DNA from: Parahaliea mediterranea | Lineage (GTDB): Bacteria; Pseudomonadota; Gammaproteobacteria; Pseudomonadales; Halieaceae | Length of the DNA stretch: 64,000 nucleotides | Direction of reading: 5' to 3' | Assembly: GCF_017255185.1 (NCBI RefSeq) | Contig: NZ_JAFKCZ010000004.1 | Coordinates: 1-64,000, forward strand | In this document: piece after piece, positions 33,962 to 42,938 of the stretch | Numbering within the stretch: position 1 is the first letter of the stretch | Layout of the letters: each line of letters opens with the position of its first letter | The notes under the pieces: generated by a model | The model's input: only the letters and a program-made list of their open reading frames with translations | What the model was told of the DNA's origin: nothing | Databases searched by the model: none | Program-made: the position numbers and the translations under genes

Positions 33962-36784
33962 TCAAGTGTGTCGGTTGAGCAGGTCCTTGATCTGAGCCGG
34001 CTCGAAGGCGGTGTCGAAGCACCAACTCCCGAACCCGCCGTGGTCATTGACAGCTTTCACCCAGAGGTCAGCGGCATTGCGCTTGGCCTTGTTCTGGTCG
34101 CTGTCCTGACCCTTCACCTCCAGGATGAGGTGTTTCCCGTTACTCAACCTGATGAGGTAGTCCGGTACGAAGTTTCTGGAGGAGCCCCGCCAGATGTAGC
34201 GGATCTTGAAGTCGAGGTGGTCATTCTTTGCCCAGGCCACTACGTTGGAGTCTTTCTCACAGACATCGGCCACGAGCTTCTCCCAGGTGCTGTCATACAC
34301 CACCGGGCTGATCTGGGACCGGACTGTCGGTTGGCATGGTTTGGTCGTTAGCCAGGCTCTCATGTAGGCCGTAGAGCCTATGGGCTGGTGCTCATTGAAC
34401 AGGGGCTCCATACGCTGAACGTTCTGGAGGTTCACATACTGGTTCACATGGCCCACAACTGCATCCATGTTGAGAGCGAAGAGGAGCCGGCGACGTACTG
34501 GGTCCTGGTGCCAGAGGCTGGGAATCTCCAGTTTGTCGGACTCCAGGAACTGTTCAACAATGCGGATGAGTTGGACAGCCAGGTACTGCTTGTCTCCCTC
34601 GAAGGTTGTGGCGGCCTGCAGGAACAGCTTCCTGGCGGCCTTGAAGATGAGGTGCTGGAGCCTGAAGTCGTCCAGGGCCTTCTCCAGGTCGATCTCAGAG
34701 ACCTGGGCCAGATTCGGGAAGCCAGTCAGTGAAGGTGCAATCTCAGCGTTAAGTGGTGTCTGGGCAGGGTCCAGTGAGTAGTGCGGGACCTTGTTCCAGT
34801 CCATGGTCAGTTCTGGTTTAAGAACTTCCTGGATGCGCTCGATGTTGGGCCAGCGGATCTCCAAGTGGTTACGACCGGGTTCCACCTCGACTCGAACACT
34901 CGGCTTGGGTGGTGGAGGTGGGGTTCCACCACCTTCAACATCCTGGAAGATGGACAGGGGGACACCGAAGACGTTGACGTACTCAGGCAGGAAGCGGCCG
35001 TGTTCGTCCATGTCATGTGCGACTCGGCGCAGGCCTCGTCCAATCACCTGCTCACACAGTAGCTGGCTGGTGAAGGCTCTCAGGCCCATGATGTGAGTCA
35101 CGTTAGCTGCGTCCCAGCCCTCTGAGAGCATGGCCACAGAGATCACATTCTGGAGCTTCTGGCCGGGCTGGCCTCGCTTGCCGACGGTGTCGACCAGCGC
35201 CCTCAGTTGAACTTCCTGCTTCTCACCCAGCAGTTCTTCCATCTTGTCCGTGGGCATGCCGGATGACTGAATGATGTCGCTCAACCGTTCGGCGTAGTCC
35301 TTGTCCTTGGTGACACTCTCACCTCGTTCAGCCTTCTCCAGCACCTTGGAATCCACTCTCAGTGTGGCATTGGGCTGATGGGTCTCTTTGATGAGGCAGT
35401 CGTCAGAGTTGAAGAAGTGCTCAATACGGGAGGCGGTCTCCGTCCGGTTGCCCACAGTGAGCATCACCGGGGGGATAGTGTGTCCACCGCGTTCCCATTC
35501 ATTCTTGGTTTCTCTCCAGTCGTAGGCCAGTAGTGTATAGGCCTTCTGAACCAGGTCAGGAAGGGACTCATGGGGCTCTGCCTTCCGGTTCAGGTCCTCC
35601 TGTACCTCGGGTTCCCGGTACAGGTGGTAGAGCTTGCTGGCGTAGGTCTTAGCGTTCGCCAGAGCATCGTCCCGGATGACGATCCGGGGGGTCTTCACCA
35701 GCCCGGCTTCGATCGCGTCATTGAGTCCGAAGTCCGAGATGATCCACTCGTACAGGCCCTTCTCAGTGTTGGTTTTGCCAGTGGGGGCGAAGGGTGTTGC
35801 TGTGAGGTCGTAACAGCGGCGGATGCGGCGGGTCTTATGGATGCGGTCTAGCCCCTCGATCCAGCGGGTAGCCTCCTCAAGGTCGATACCTAACTCATCA
35901 GCATCCTTCTTTTTGACCTTTACCTCAGCCCGTTGGCGGTATGCGTGGTGGGCCTCGTCGTTGATGACGATGATGTCCTTGTGCTGGGACAGCTTACCTA
36001 AGACCCTACGGGTGAACGCCTCATCGCTCTCGGCCCCTTTCTTGACCACAGACCGGGTAGTCTCCTTGAGGGGCATCAGGGTGTGCCAGTTCTCGATCAG
36101 GATCTCGGCCCGGTTGAGCTTTTGGCGCATGGCTTCATTGGGACATAGCACAAACTCGTCGTAGACGTTCTTGGGGTCGCCCGGGTAGAGGACCTGGAGC
36201 CTGCTCTTCACTGTCAGGCCTGGGGCCACGATGAACACGGCGAGGGAGTACCGCTTGTCCTTGGGGTACTGGAGGGCGTTCAGCACCTGCCAGGTGATGA
36301 TTAGGGCCATGACCGTGGTCTTGCCTGACCCGGTGGCCATCTTGTTACAGATGCGCTCCCAGGGGCCTCCATCGCCAGGTAGGGCGATCCCCTGTTTGTA
36401 GGCATCCGGTGCTTCAAGCCACCAGATCAGGGACTCTATGGCTTCCAGCTGGCAGAAGTAGAAAGGGTACTGGCGGGGGCCTCCCTGCCAGCTTCGGGAG
36501 TCTACCTCCCAGTCTCCTCGAGCATGCCAGTGCTGCAGTAGTTCCCGGGTGACGCTGGTAACTCCAGGCCATCGGTCAGCTCGCCACTGGTCAAGTCTCT
36601 CTCGGATCTTGTTGACGGTCTCAAGAGGTTCAACCCGGCGGGTATTGTTACGGGTGTCGTAAATCTCATAGGCGGCGGGTCTACGCCCCGTCACGGTGTT
36701 GGCGACCTTGCCACTGGCGTCCTGGCTCCAGTGCTGGCTGGGAACGTCATAGGGCGAGTTGATGATGAGTGATTCGGCTGTCAC
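33962..36784 (-). CDS. Type III-like restriction endonuclease (Res, SF2 helicase-nuclease)
   Basis: The restriction subunit, 940 residues. The SF2 translocase has Walker A (MATGSGKTTVMAL at about 147-159), the DEAH-type box INDEAHHAYRQ (about 272-282), and motif VI in EQVIGRGLRR (about 580). The C-terminus has a PD-(D/E)xK nuclease core: VPDYLIRL, then HLILEVKGQ, at about 868-886. It cuts unmodified DNA together with the Mod protein encoded upstream, from which it is separated by 67 bases. It resembles the long ResIII-type proteins annotated in NCBI as BPTD_3080 family (recollection). Confidence 0.9.
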   Translation of the reverse strand: MTAESLIINSPYDVPSQHWSQDASGKVANTVTGRRPAAYEIYDTRNNTRRVEPLETVNKIRERLDQWRADRWPGVTSVTRELLQHWHARGDWEVDSRSWQGGPRQYPFYFCQLEAIESLIWWLEAPDAYKQGIALPGDGGPWERICNKMATGSGKTTVMALIITWQVLNALQYPKDKRYSLAVFIVAPGLTVKSRLQVLYPGDPKNVYDEFVLCPNEAMRQKLNRAEILIENWHTLMPLKETTRSVVKKGAESDEAFTRRVLGKLSQHKDIIVINDEAHHAYRQRAEVKVKKKDADELGIDLEEATRWIEGLDRIHKTRRIRRCYDLTATPFAPTGKTNTEKGLYEWIISDFGLNDAIEAGLVKTPRIVIRDDALANAKTYASKLYHLYREPEVQEDLNRKAEPHESLPDLVQKAYTLLAYDWRETKNEWERGGHTIPPVMLTVGNRTETASRIEHFFNSDDCLIKETHQPNATLRVDSKVLEKAERGESVTKDKDYAERLSDIIQSSGMPTDKMEELLGEKQEVQLRALVDTVGKRGQPGQKLQNVISVAMLSEGWDAANVTHIMGLRAFTSQLLCEQVIGRGLRRVAHDMDEHGRFLPEYVNVFGVPLSIFQDVEGGGTPPPPPKPSVRVEVEPGRNHLEIRWPNIERIQEVLKPELTMDWNKVPHYSLDPAQTPLNAEIAPSLTGFPNLAQVSEIDLEKALDDFRLQHLIFKAARKLFLQAATTFEGDKQYLAVQLIRIVEQFLESDKLEIPSLWHQDPVRRRLLFALNMDAVVGHVNQYVNLQNVQRMEPLFNEHQPIGSTAYMRAWLTTKPCQPTVRSQISPVVYDSTWEKLVADVCEKDSNVVAWAKNDHLDFKIRYIWRGSSRNFVPDYLIRLSNGKHLILEVKGQDSDQNKAKRNAADLWVKAVNDHGGFGSWCFDTAFEPAQIKDLLNRHT

Positions 36785-36851
36785 GGGTAAGTCCTTATCT
36801 TGGTGATCCGTTCATCTATTGGATTGTTGGAACTGTGGTAGAGGGTCACCA

Positions 36852-39800
36852 CTAGTCCAGACGAATCACCTTGAGCGACTCAATACCCCGGTCATCAACG
36901 ATCTTCACCGCCAGGCACTTGTTGTCACCTGGCTTGAAGGGGAGAGAGACAGTGCCGTGAAAGCTCTCCAGCAGGTCTTCATTCAGCTCGGCCCGGATGT
37001 CCTTCTTCAGCTTGTACCAGCCATCCTTACTGCCGGCCATGGGGAAGAAGACCTGCCGGGGGTACAGGGATCGGTTGTCGTAGTCGGTGTCCAGGGCCCA
37101 CATGGCGATGTTCTTCTTGCCACCCGACTTGAGTTCACCGGTCTTGGTATCGAAGTAGTCGAAGCCATGAACTTCAACGGTGAGGGTCTCGTCCTTGTTG
37201 CTGTGAACCTCTACCTCTGGTTGGCCCATGAGCCAGAAGGACTCATTGCTGGCCCGGCCCTTCTTCAAGTCCTCGGTCAGCAGGTCGGTGTTCATCTGGG
37301 CCTTGAGGGCCTGGACACCCTTGATGGCGTCGATGTCTTTGGCGGCCTCGGGGTCGAAGGTGAAAGCACAGAACAGGAGCATCTTGGGCAAGGGGAAGAG
37401 TTCACTGGCTTCCCTCATGGCGATCTCGACCTGACGTTGCTCCAGGGCTGCGTGTTCAGGACCGAAGCTGACGGCTACTCGTTCGCCACTGTCAGCCACA
37501 GTGCCGACTGCATGGATGTAGTGAGTGCCGGGAAGTGGTTCGAGATCCATCAGTTTGAGTTTCTGGCCTCCCTTGCCTCTGATGCCGGTCTTGATAAGTT
37601 CGTCACGCCACTGGGCTTGTAGGGACGTAGCACCCGACCGCGCCACAGCTATATCTGCTTCAGTCGGCTGCTCAGTGTCGTCTAAACCCAGAACGGTCGG
37701 GAAGGGGGCTGCCTCCACAGTGAATGGCCCTGTAATGCGTAATTTGTCCTTCGCTACGGTAGGCTGGTCGTATAGGACCTCCTGTCCGGCGTGGGCGGCA
37801 ATGCTGGCGTCCATTTGCTGCTGCATGGTCCGGCGAGCAGTGTGAAACGCCTCAAAGGGCTCCTTGGCCACATCCGGCCAGTCCTCGGGGAATTCAAACG
37901 GGACTTCCCATTCAAGTAGGGCGTTGACTTTGGCGACTTCACCAGAGGGTAATTCAAGGGTGTCGGTATCGGTTGCATTGAACTGCACAGATCTGCCTTT
38001 ACGTCCCCCCTCCGCGACAATGAACTGGTGGTCGTGACCTTTCAGTGTGGCATTAAGCTTGGCAAGTTCCTCAACAACTTCGGGGTGCATCCGGCCGTAT
38101 ATTTGGTCGACCTCGGGGTTGTTTGCGATGGATTTCAGAGTGACGTGAGGCACGGTCTTGTATATGAAGCCACCTCGGAGGCCCTCATGGGGATATTTCA
38201 AGTCGAAGTAGTCGAAGCTGGCGGTCATTAGTCTCTGCTTTGCTAGAGTTATGGCGACTCGTGAAGTGTCGCAAGTAATCCAGCGCCGCCCCCACCGCTC
38301 AGCAACTAGCGCTGTAGTCCCTGAGCCACAGGTTGGATCAATTACGATGTCGCCTGGATCGGTGGCCATTAACAGACATCGCTGGACAACGGAGGTGTCT
38401 GTTTGAACAACATATCTCTTGGGATCCTGGTTTGAATAGCCTGCACTTCCAGTATCATCCCAGACATTTGTGAGAACGGTTAATGGGTAGTCATCCAAGA
38501 ATCGGATGTAGTTTAGCTGAGATGCCAGTGGGAGAAGTCTTCCTGCTCGATGCAACCGGTCTAGGCCAGTAGGGTTCTTAGTTTTCCAATGGCGGGAAAC
38601 TCCGCAATCATATTCCTTACCAAAAAGGTTATAGAAACGCTCTTCTGGCGATCCAGGGTCTTGAGAAACAGCAAAACTCAATTGAGATATAGCCCACCCA
38701 TCTGGAACCTTTCTAGAGCCAGATTTCTCTTCTTTGCTTAAACTTGAGTAACTACGGCGGTTGCTGGCGACCTTGTATTTATAGCTCTTAACGTCTTTTA
38801 CCGATTTTTCTAGCCACAGCTGATTGTACTTAACCTCGGATCGGTTTCGGGCGTACCAGAGAATCTTGTCGTGCTCACTGCTTAGTAGCGCATCGGCGGT
38901 GCCTGTTGTTGTCGAATAAGAAATCTGACTAATAAAGTTGGTTTGCCCGAATATTTCGTCCAGTAGTTGCCTGACGATGTGAAGGTTCTCATCAGAAATC
39001 TGAACGAAGATGGAACCACTAGATCGAAGTAGATCTTTGGAAAGTAATAGGCGGTCTCTCAGGTAGGTTAGATAGGAATGAATGCCGAGCTCCCAAGTAT
39101 CCCTAAACGCCTTTATCATCTCAGGCTCCTGGGTTAAATCCTGATCCCGACCATCGGAAACACTTCGGTTGTTCGTGAATGGCTGAAAGTTTGAGCCGTA
39201 TTTGATCCCGTAGGGAGGATCGATGTAGATCATCTGCACCTGCCCTGCCATACCCTCCTTCTCCAACATAGAGTTCATCACCAGTAGCGAATCACCTGCT
39301 ATAAGGCGGTTGGCCCAGTCTCTCTCATGCTTGTAGAAGTCTATGGCCTGATGCATGGGCAGGTTCTCGAAGGGGGCGCTGAACAAGTCACTCTGCAGGC
39401 CGGTGCTGTCACCGCTCTGGGCATCCTTAATGCGCTTCTGGACTGCTGCCAGGATGGTGGCGGGGTCAATACGCTCATGGACATGGAGGGAGACTGTGTC
39501 GACCTCAAAGCTGGTTCTTTCTGCCTTGCCGGTCCACTGGAGGTAGGGAGCCTGGAGCCGCTTCAACTCCTCGAGTGAGCGTTGTGCATCTGAGGAAGGC
39601 TTCTGATCTGCTACACGCTTCCTGAGGTTGGTAACAACCTCCCTGACAGCAGCCTCGTCGTGGCCCGCCAGGGCATGATCGAGCCAGGCTAGTAGTTCAC
39701 CCTTGGTGTGTTCTGCTTCTGCGGCAGTGGCCTGAAGAGCGTTGTCTATGAGGGCCTCGACCTGGCTCCGATTGGCTGATGAGTCGAATTGCAGTTCCGG

Positions 39801-40250
39801 GTCCAGGTGTGGGTCATAGCGCCAGACCTTCTTCTCTTCGACCCCATCGCTGTGCGTGTCCACCATGCCCACATGTGGGTTGTTCTTCCGCTTGTCATCG
39901 TAGCGGTAGGACAGGACCTGAGTTTGGTCAGTTTTTGATCTACTGGCTTTCTTGGTGGCCTTCTTCTGCCGGGGCTTCTTTGTCTCTGGACTATCTTCTG
40001 GAGTGGTCTGGACCTCCAGGACTAGGGCATCGGAACTGGACAGTACCTTGGCGATAGAACCGCCGCGGCCACGTCCTTTGACGATCAGGCCTGCAGTCAG
40101 CAGAGAGTCCCTGGCAGCCTGGTACTCATCATCCGTGGTTTGGTGTCCACCGGCCTCCAGGGCCTGCAGAACGGCCATGTTGCCCATGGTGCTGCCATCA
40201 GCGGGGAGGAGGGCGAGAATCCGTTCTTCCAGAGAGTTCGAGTTATTCAT
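36852..40250 (-). CDS. Type III-like DNA methyltransferase (Mod)
   Basis: A modification/recognition subunit of 1132 residues, larger than classical type III Mod proteins (about 600-700). The N-terminal ~70 residues look like a winged helix, followed by a lysine-rich linker (KKPRQKKATKKASRSK). Methyltransferase motif IV DPPYGIKYGS is at about 345 and motif I DPTCGSGTTAL at about 637. This IV-before-I order is the beta class used by type III enzymes, with the target-recognition region between them. The C-terminal ~400 residues have no motif I recognise. ATG 40250 is chosen because AGGA precedes it; 12 further residues are possible from 40286. The protein presumably methylates N6 of adenine. 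Confidence 0.9.
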   Translation of the reverse strand: MNNSNSLEERILALLPADGSTMGNMAVLQALEAGGHQTTDDEYQAARDSLLTAGLIVKGRGRGGSIAKVLSSSDALVLEVQTTPEDSPETKKPRQKKATKKASRSKTDQTQVLSYRYDDKRKNNPHVGMVDTHSDGVEEKKVWRYDPHLDPELQFDSSANRSQVEALIDNALQATAAEAEHTKGELLAWLDHALAGHDEAAVREVVTNLRKRVADQKPSSDAQRSLEELKRLQAPYLQWTGKAERTSFEVDTVSLHVHERIDPATILAAVQKRIKDAQSGDSTGLQSDLFSAPFENLPMHQAIDFYKHERDWANRLIAGDSLLVMNSMLEKEGMAGQVQMIYIDPPYGIKYGSNFQPFTNNRSVSDGRDQDLTQEPEMIKAFRDTWELGIHSYLTYLRDRLLLSKDLLRSSGSIFVQISDENLHIVRQLLDEIFGQTNFISQISYSTTTGTADALLSSEHDKILWYARNRSEVKYNQLWLEKSVKDVKSYKYKVASNRRSYSSLSKEEKSGSRKVPDGWAISQLSFAVSQDPGSPEERFYNLFGKEYDCGVSRHWKTKNPTGLDRLHRAGRLLPLASQLNYIRFLDDYPLTVLTNVWDDTGSAGYSNQDPKRYVVQTDTSVVQRCLLMATDPGDIVIDPTCGSGTTALVAERWGRRWITCDTSRVAITLAKQRLMTASFDYFDLKYPHEGLRGGFIYKTVPHVTLKSIANNPEVDQIYGRMHPEVVEELAKLNATLKGHDHQFIVAEGGRKGRSVQFNATDTDTLELPSGEVAKVNALLEWEVPFEFPEDWPDVAKEPFEAFHTARRTMQQQMDASIAAHAGQEVLYDQPTVAKDKLRITGPFTVEAAPFPTVLGLDDTEQPTEADIAVARSGATSLQAQWRDELIKTGIRGKGGQKLKLMDLEPLPGTHYIHAVGTVADSGERVAVSFGPEHAALEQRQVEIAMREASELFPLPKMLLFCAFTFDPEAAKDIDAIKGVQALKAQMNTDLLTEDLKKGRASNESFWLMGQPEVEVHSNKDETLTVEVHGFDYFDTKTGELKSGGKKNIAMWALDTDYDNRSLYPRQVFFPMAGSKDGWYKLKKDIRAELNEDLLESFHGTVSLPFKPGDNKCLAVKIVDDRGIESLKVIRLD

Positions 40251-40588
40251 AGCGTCCTGCGTTCTGGTTAAAAAATGAACTGCCATATGGCCGTGAGATA
40301 TTCGGGTAAGAGTAACTTACAGGCCATCTATGTGGTACTTGATGAGCCTGAATGATGCTGATCTGTTGTAGGTAGATTGGTCTGGATGTGAGCCAGTTCC
40401 GGAAGGTTCGAGTTCCGCATTGTCCCTCGAACTACCTCGTCAGAAATGCCATCCCGGCATTCTAACTATCCTCCACAACCCGCATGTTTACTGGGCTAAA
40501 GATATGGCTCAGGTGGGCAGTACCCTAACGGATGGTTGGAATGTTGAGGTTGGAGTTCCGGGATGGACTTCTAACTTACTTGGTCAGA
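40251..40588. other. Intergenic stretch between Mod and RadC-like genes
   Basis: The 338 bases should carry the promoter of the restriction-modification operon. The plus-strand ORF at 40420-40608 is against the direction of every other island gene, has no family resemblance and is rejected. No repeat or terminator is evident. Confidence 0.4.
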
Positions 40589-41101
40589 CTATCTACCTAC
40601 GGAGTTGAGTAGGTCTGCCTGTGCCATAGAAACATGGCCCTCTGCGCCGACGATGATGTGGTCCATCAAGCGGACATCAATCATGGCGAGCAGGAACTTG
40701 AGCTGGGCGGTGAAGTGGATGTCTGCATTGCTCGGTTCAGGTGAGCCAGAAGGGTGGTTGTGACAGACGATCAGAGAGGCAGCATTGACCTCCAGGCAGC
40801 GACGCAGGATGACACGCTCATGAATGTGGGCTGAGTCGATCGTTCCGCGGAAGAGCTGCTCAAAGTTGAGAAGCCGGTGCTGTGTGTCGAGGTACAGACA
40901 GCAGAACACTTCATCTGCCTCTCCTGCCAGTTGAAGCTGGCAGTATTCGTTTACCTGGTTTGGGTGTGTAAACACTGGTGATGTCTGCAGATGGGACTCC
41001 AGGATGCCAACGGCCTCGCGGATCGTGGCCTGGTGACGGGCGTTGAAGGGGAGTCCTTTGAGGATACGTCCGTGTGGAGCTGGGAGGTTTTCAGTTTTCA
41101 T
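40589..41101 (-). CDS. RadC-like JAB/MPN-domain protein
   Basis: A 170-residue protein that starts at ATG 41101 behind AAGGA. It has the RadC core: LYLDTQHRLL, FRGTIDSAHIHERVILRRCL and the zinc-binding JAMM motif CHNHPSGSPEPSNADI (H, H and D ligands) at about residues 112-127. RadC-like proteins without the N-terminal helix-hairpin-helix are typical of mobile elements; despite the name they have no established repair role. The frame is open upstream to 41294 and meets a poly-C run (see 41253). It is the element gene closest to attR. Confidence 0.88.
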   Translation of the reverse strand: MKTENLPAPHGRILKGLPFNARHQATIREAVGILESHLQTSPVFTHPNQVNEYCQLQLAGEADEVFCCLYLDTQHRLLNFEQLFRGTIDSAHIHERVILRRCLEVNAASLIVCHNHPSGSPEPSNADIHFTAQLKFLLAMIDVRLMDHIIVGAEGHVSMAQADLLNSVGR

Positions 41102-41589
41102 GTGAGTCCTTATCAGGGGGTAGGTGCAGTGAGACCAGTAGGCCTCTGCGGGTTGTGAATCAATGAAGTGGTAGTTGGCCCTATGAACCCGGGCCAGGCC
41201 CATTAGTCGGCCGGCCTGCTGGAGATGAGTTGCAAACCAGTGCAGGATCACAGGGGGGGGGGGGGAGTTTTGATTGTTGAAGCGACATGACAGTTACTGC
41301 CGTCGTAGGCAGATGAGATACCTGCCTTAAAGGTTTTCCTAAACCTTTTTAGCCCACCGGGTTGATATAGCCGTGTTGGGCCTCTGTGGAGGGCTTAGTA
41401 CACCGGGTACAGGTGAGAGGTCGCTTCCGACGTAGTTTCAGAACCCAACTCTCGAGGCCTCGCTATCACTGACTTTGGTGCCTGGGGCCGTGGTCCTGGA
41501 TATTCTGTGGAGAGGTGCTTAGCCCCTCGGGTGGGTATCGGTTCTGAAAAATCATAGTTAGGGTATCGGGTTGCTATGGTTTGATCGGA
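41102..41589. other. Right-end intergenic region of the island
   Basis: Contains the 13-base G run at 41253-41265 and several diverged CC(T/G)GGG and CACCGGGT words. I see no gene apart from the possible upstream extension of the RadC-like frame. Repeated phrases such as AGCCCACCGGGT, TACACCGGGTAC and AGCCCCTCGGGTGGG suggest degenerate short repeats, not coding sequence. Confidence 0.4.
41253..41265. repeat. Homopolymeric tract of 13 G (13 C on the gene strand)
   Basis: Thirteen consecutive G lie two bases from the first possible start (GTG 41251) of the RadC-like frame. Such tracts are slippage-prone and are also common sequencing or assembly error sites. Confidence 0.95.
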
Positions 41590-41599
41590 CTAGGGGCCT

Positions 41600-41621
41600 G
41601 TCGGCACGTTGTCGGCAGAAG
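41600..41621 (+). repeat. Right copy of the 22-bp terminal motif (putative arm site)
   Basis: GTCGGCACGTTGTCGGCAGA at the start; it matches 29534-29555 at 19 of 22 positions in direct orientation, about 90 bases inside attR. Confidence 0.65.
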
Positions 41622-41712
41622 CGTCGTAATCGAGGTCTCTGAGGATCAATTTGAGAGAGGGTGATATTAGTAACCTATTGATATATAAGGAAATATGGTC
41701 GGTGTCGAATAA

Positions 41713-41740
41713 TTCAAATCCTGCCGTCCCGACCAAATTT
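41713..41740 (+). repeat. attR core (28 bp)
   Basis: A perfect copy of the tRNA-Pro 3' end plus AATTT. No tRNA precedes it, so it marks the far end of the inserted element. Confidence 0.95.
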
Positions 41741-42206
41741 CTCTTACAAATCAGCCGCTTACGGTAATCCCGGAGCGGCTTTTTTGTTTTCCGGGTTTCG
41801 ATTTTCCCTGTTTTTCTGGCTCCACCCCATACACGCGGGATGGGCCTCCACGCGTAGCTGATAAGTAATGCCATCCCACCCGCAGTGGGTCAGCACTCCA
41901 AAGCGGTAACTCGCAAAGTTCCTCAAGCCGTAGGCCCTCCTGGAAAGGGGTTTATCTACGCTTTGACGCTTTCAGGGAGAGCGCTATCACACTGCGAACA
42001 GCGGGTTGAGTACGAGTGGAGGATTAGGAAAATGGCCAAGCGCTTACCGGAGTAGTTCCCCGATCCTCTCAAGGTCCCTCACCTTCATCGTGCAAGTTAA
42101 TTCCATGCTCAGTAGGGGTTAGATTGGTGAGAAGCCCGCTTTCGCCTGTTTCAAGACATCTGGACTATCCTTTACCGGCGACCGTGAGGCAATAAGGGCC
42201 CGATTT
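41741..42206. other. Chromosomal stretch after attR
   Basis: Apart from the displaced tRNA-Pro terminator at 41753-41785 I see no feature in these bases. ORFs at 41590-41874 and 42119-42364 on the minus strand have no motif and no ribosome binding site and are not called. Confidence 0.4.
41753..41785 (+). terminator. Original tRNA-Pro terminator, displaced by the island
   Basis: AGCCGCT (41753-41759) pairs with AGCGGCT (41774-41780), followed by TTTTT. Lying 13 bases after attR, it is where the terminator of the uninterrupted tRNA-Pro gene would have been. Confidence 0.85.
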
Positions 42207-42836
42207 ATGACTGATGAAAAGGCAGATATGACTGATGTGGAGTCAGTGAGAACCCATTCCCTGTTACGCGCGGAACAGCACATCATCCGCCTGACCTTTT
42301 GGCAAACGGTCCTCTCGGTCGTCGGTGTGTTGATTGCGGTCCTCGCCCTGTATGCCGCGCTCACTGAATCCGCTGCCGTTCGCCAGCAGACCGCGGCCGC
42401 CGTTTGGCCCTTCGTGCAGGTGATGCTCGAAGACTATGACACGGGAGACGCCGCGGGATTCACGTTGGCATTTACGAATGCCGGTGTCGGGCCCGCAAAG
42501 ATGCGGGACGTTCGCATCAGTGTCGGTGGTAACGTCACCCGAAACTGGTCTGAGCTGGTTGCCAGTGTTGGGGGGGACACTGGAGCCGCGGTCAGCCGTA
42601 GCTTTATCAGTGATCGCGTCCTCCGACCTGATGAAAAGGTCGTCGTTTTCAGTACGACCGATGCTGATCTGGCGCGGAAGCTTTTTGGCGTCGTCAGCGA
42701 GCCGCGAGGCGAGGTCATTTTCTGCTACTGTTCAATTTTTGATGAGTGCTGGCTTGCGGATAGTCGCAAGAATTCGCAAGCGCCAGAGTTGGTCGAGGTC
42801 TGCCCGGACTACGGCGATGAGGCATATTTCAACTAG
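42207..42836 (+). CDS. Hypothetical single-helix membrane protein
   Basis: A 209-residue protein with a short cytoplasmic N-terminus, one membrane helix at about 31-52 (TVLSVVGVLIAVLALYAAL) and a C-terminal domain of mostly beta strands (FTLAFTNAGVGPAKMRDVRI, VVVFSTTDADLARKL). Four cysteines cluster near the end (CYCSIFDEC and VCPDYG). AAGGG lies eight bases before the ATG. The shape recalls many small predicted membrane proteins with a periplasmic beta-sandwich; I do not recognise the family. It sits just outside the island's attR, and a bidirectional terminator follows. Confidence 0.7.
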   Translation: MTDEKADMTDVESVRTHSLLRAEQHIIRLTFWQTVLSVVGVLIAVLALYAALTESAAVRQQTAAAVWPFVQVMLEDYDTGDAAGFTLAFTNAGVGPAKMRDVRISVGGNVTRNWSELVASVGGDTGAAVSRSFISDRVLRPDEKVVVFSTTDADLARKLFGVVSEPRGEVIFCYCSIFDECWLADSRKNSQAPELVEVCPDYGDEAYFN

Positions 42837-42875
42837 CGGAGGTCGTCCTGGTACTGGCCCGGGTTCCATTTGATG

Positions 42876-42907
42876 AAAAAGGCCCGCTTCTTTAGGCGGG
42901 CCTTTTT
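42876..42907. terminator. Bidirectional terminator
   Basis: AAAAAGGCCCGC and GCGGGCCTTTTT form a hairpin with A and T runs on both sides. It serves the hypothetical gene on the plus strand and the lipoprotein gene on the minus strand. Confidence 0.9.
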
Positions 42908-42938
42908 ATGTCCGACAATTTCGTTCACTACTTTGGGC

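Larger units (their letters stand above)
29467..41740. mobile_element. Integrative element in tRNA-Pro (12.3 kb)
   Basis: Bounded by a perfect 28-bp direct repeat of the tRNA-Pro 3' end (29467-29494 and 41713-41740). It contains a tyrosine integrase next to the tRNA, an excisionase-like gene, a Rep-like winged-helix gene, an unknown lipoprotein, a type III-like restriction-modification pair and a RadC-like gene, all on the minus strand. Base composition is visibly lower in GC than the flanking core genes. No conjugation, phage structural or toxin-antitoxin genes are visible, so it is either mobilised by a helper or a small satellite-like element carrying a defence cargo. Confidence 0.95.

Noticed and set aside
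40420-40608. 62-residue plus-strand ORF in the island
   Set aside because: Against the direction of all island genes, no motif, and overlaps the RadC-like gene end.
29467-41740. CRISPR array or retron in the island
   Set aside because: No regularly spaced identical repeats and no reverse transcriptase; the repeats present are att, arm-type and palindromic sequences.
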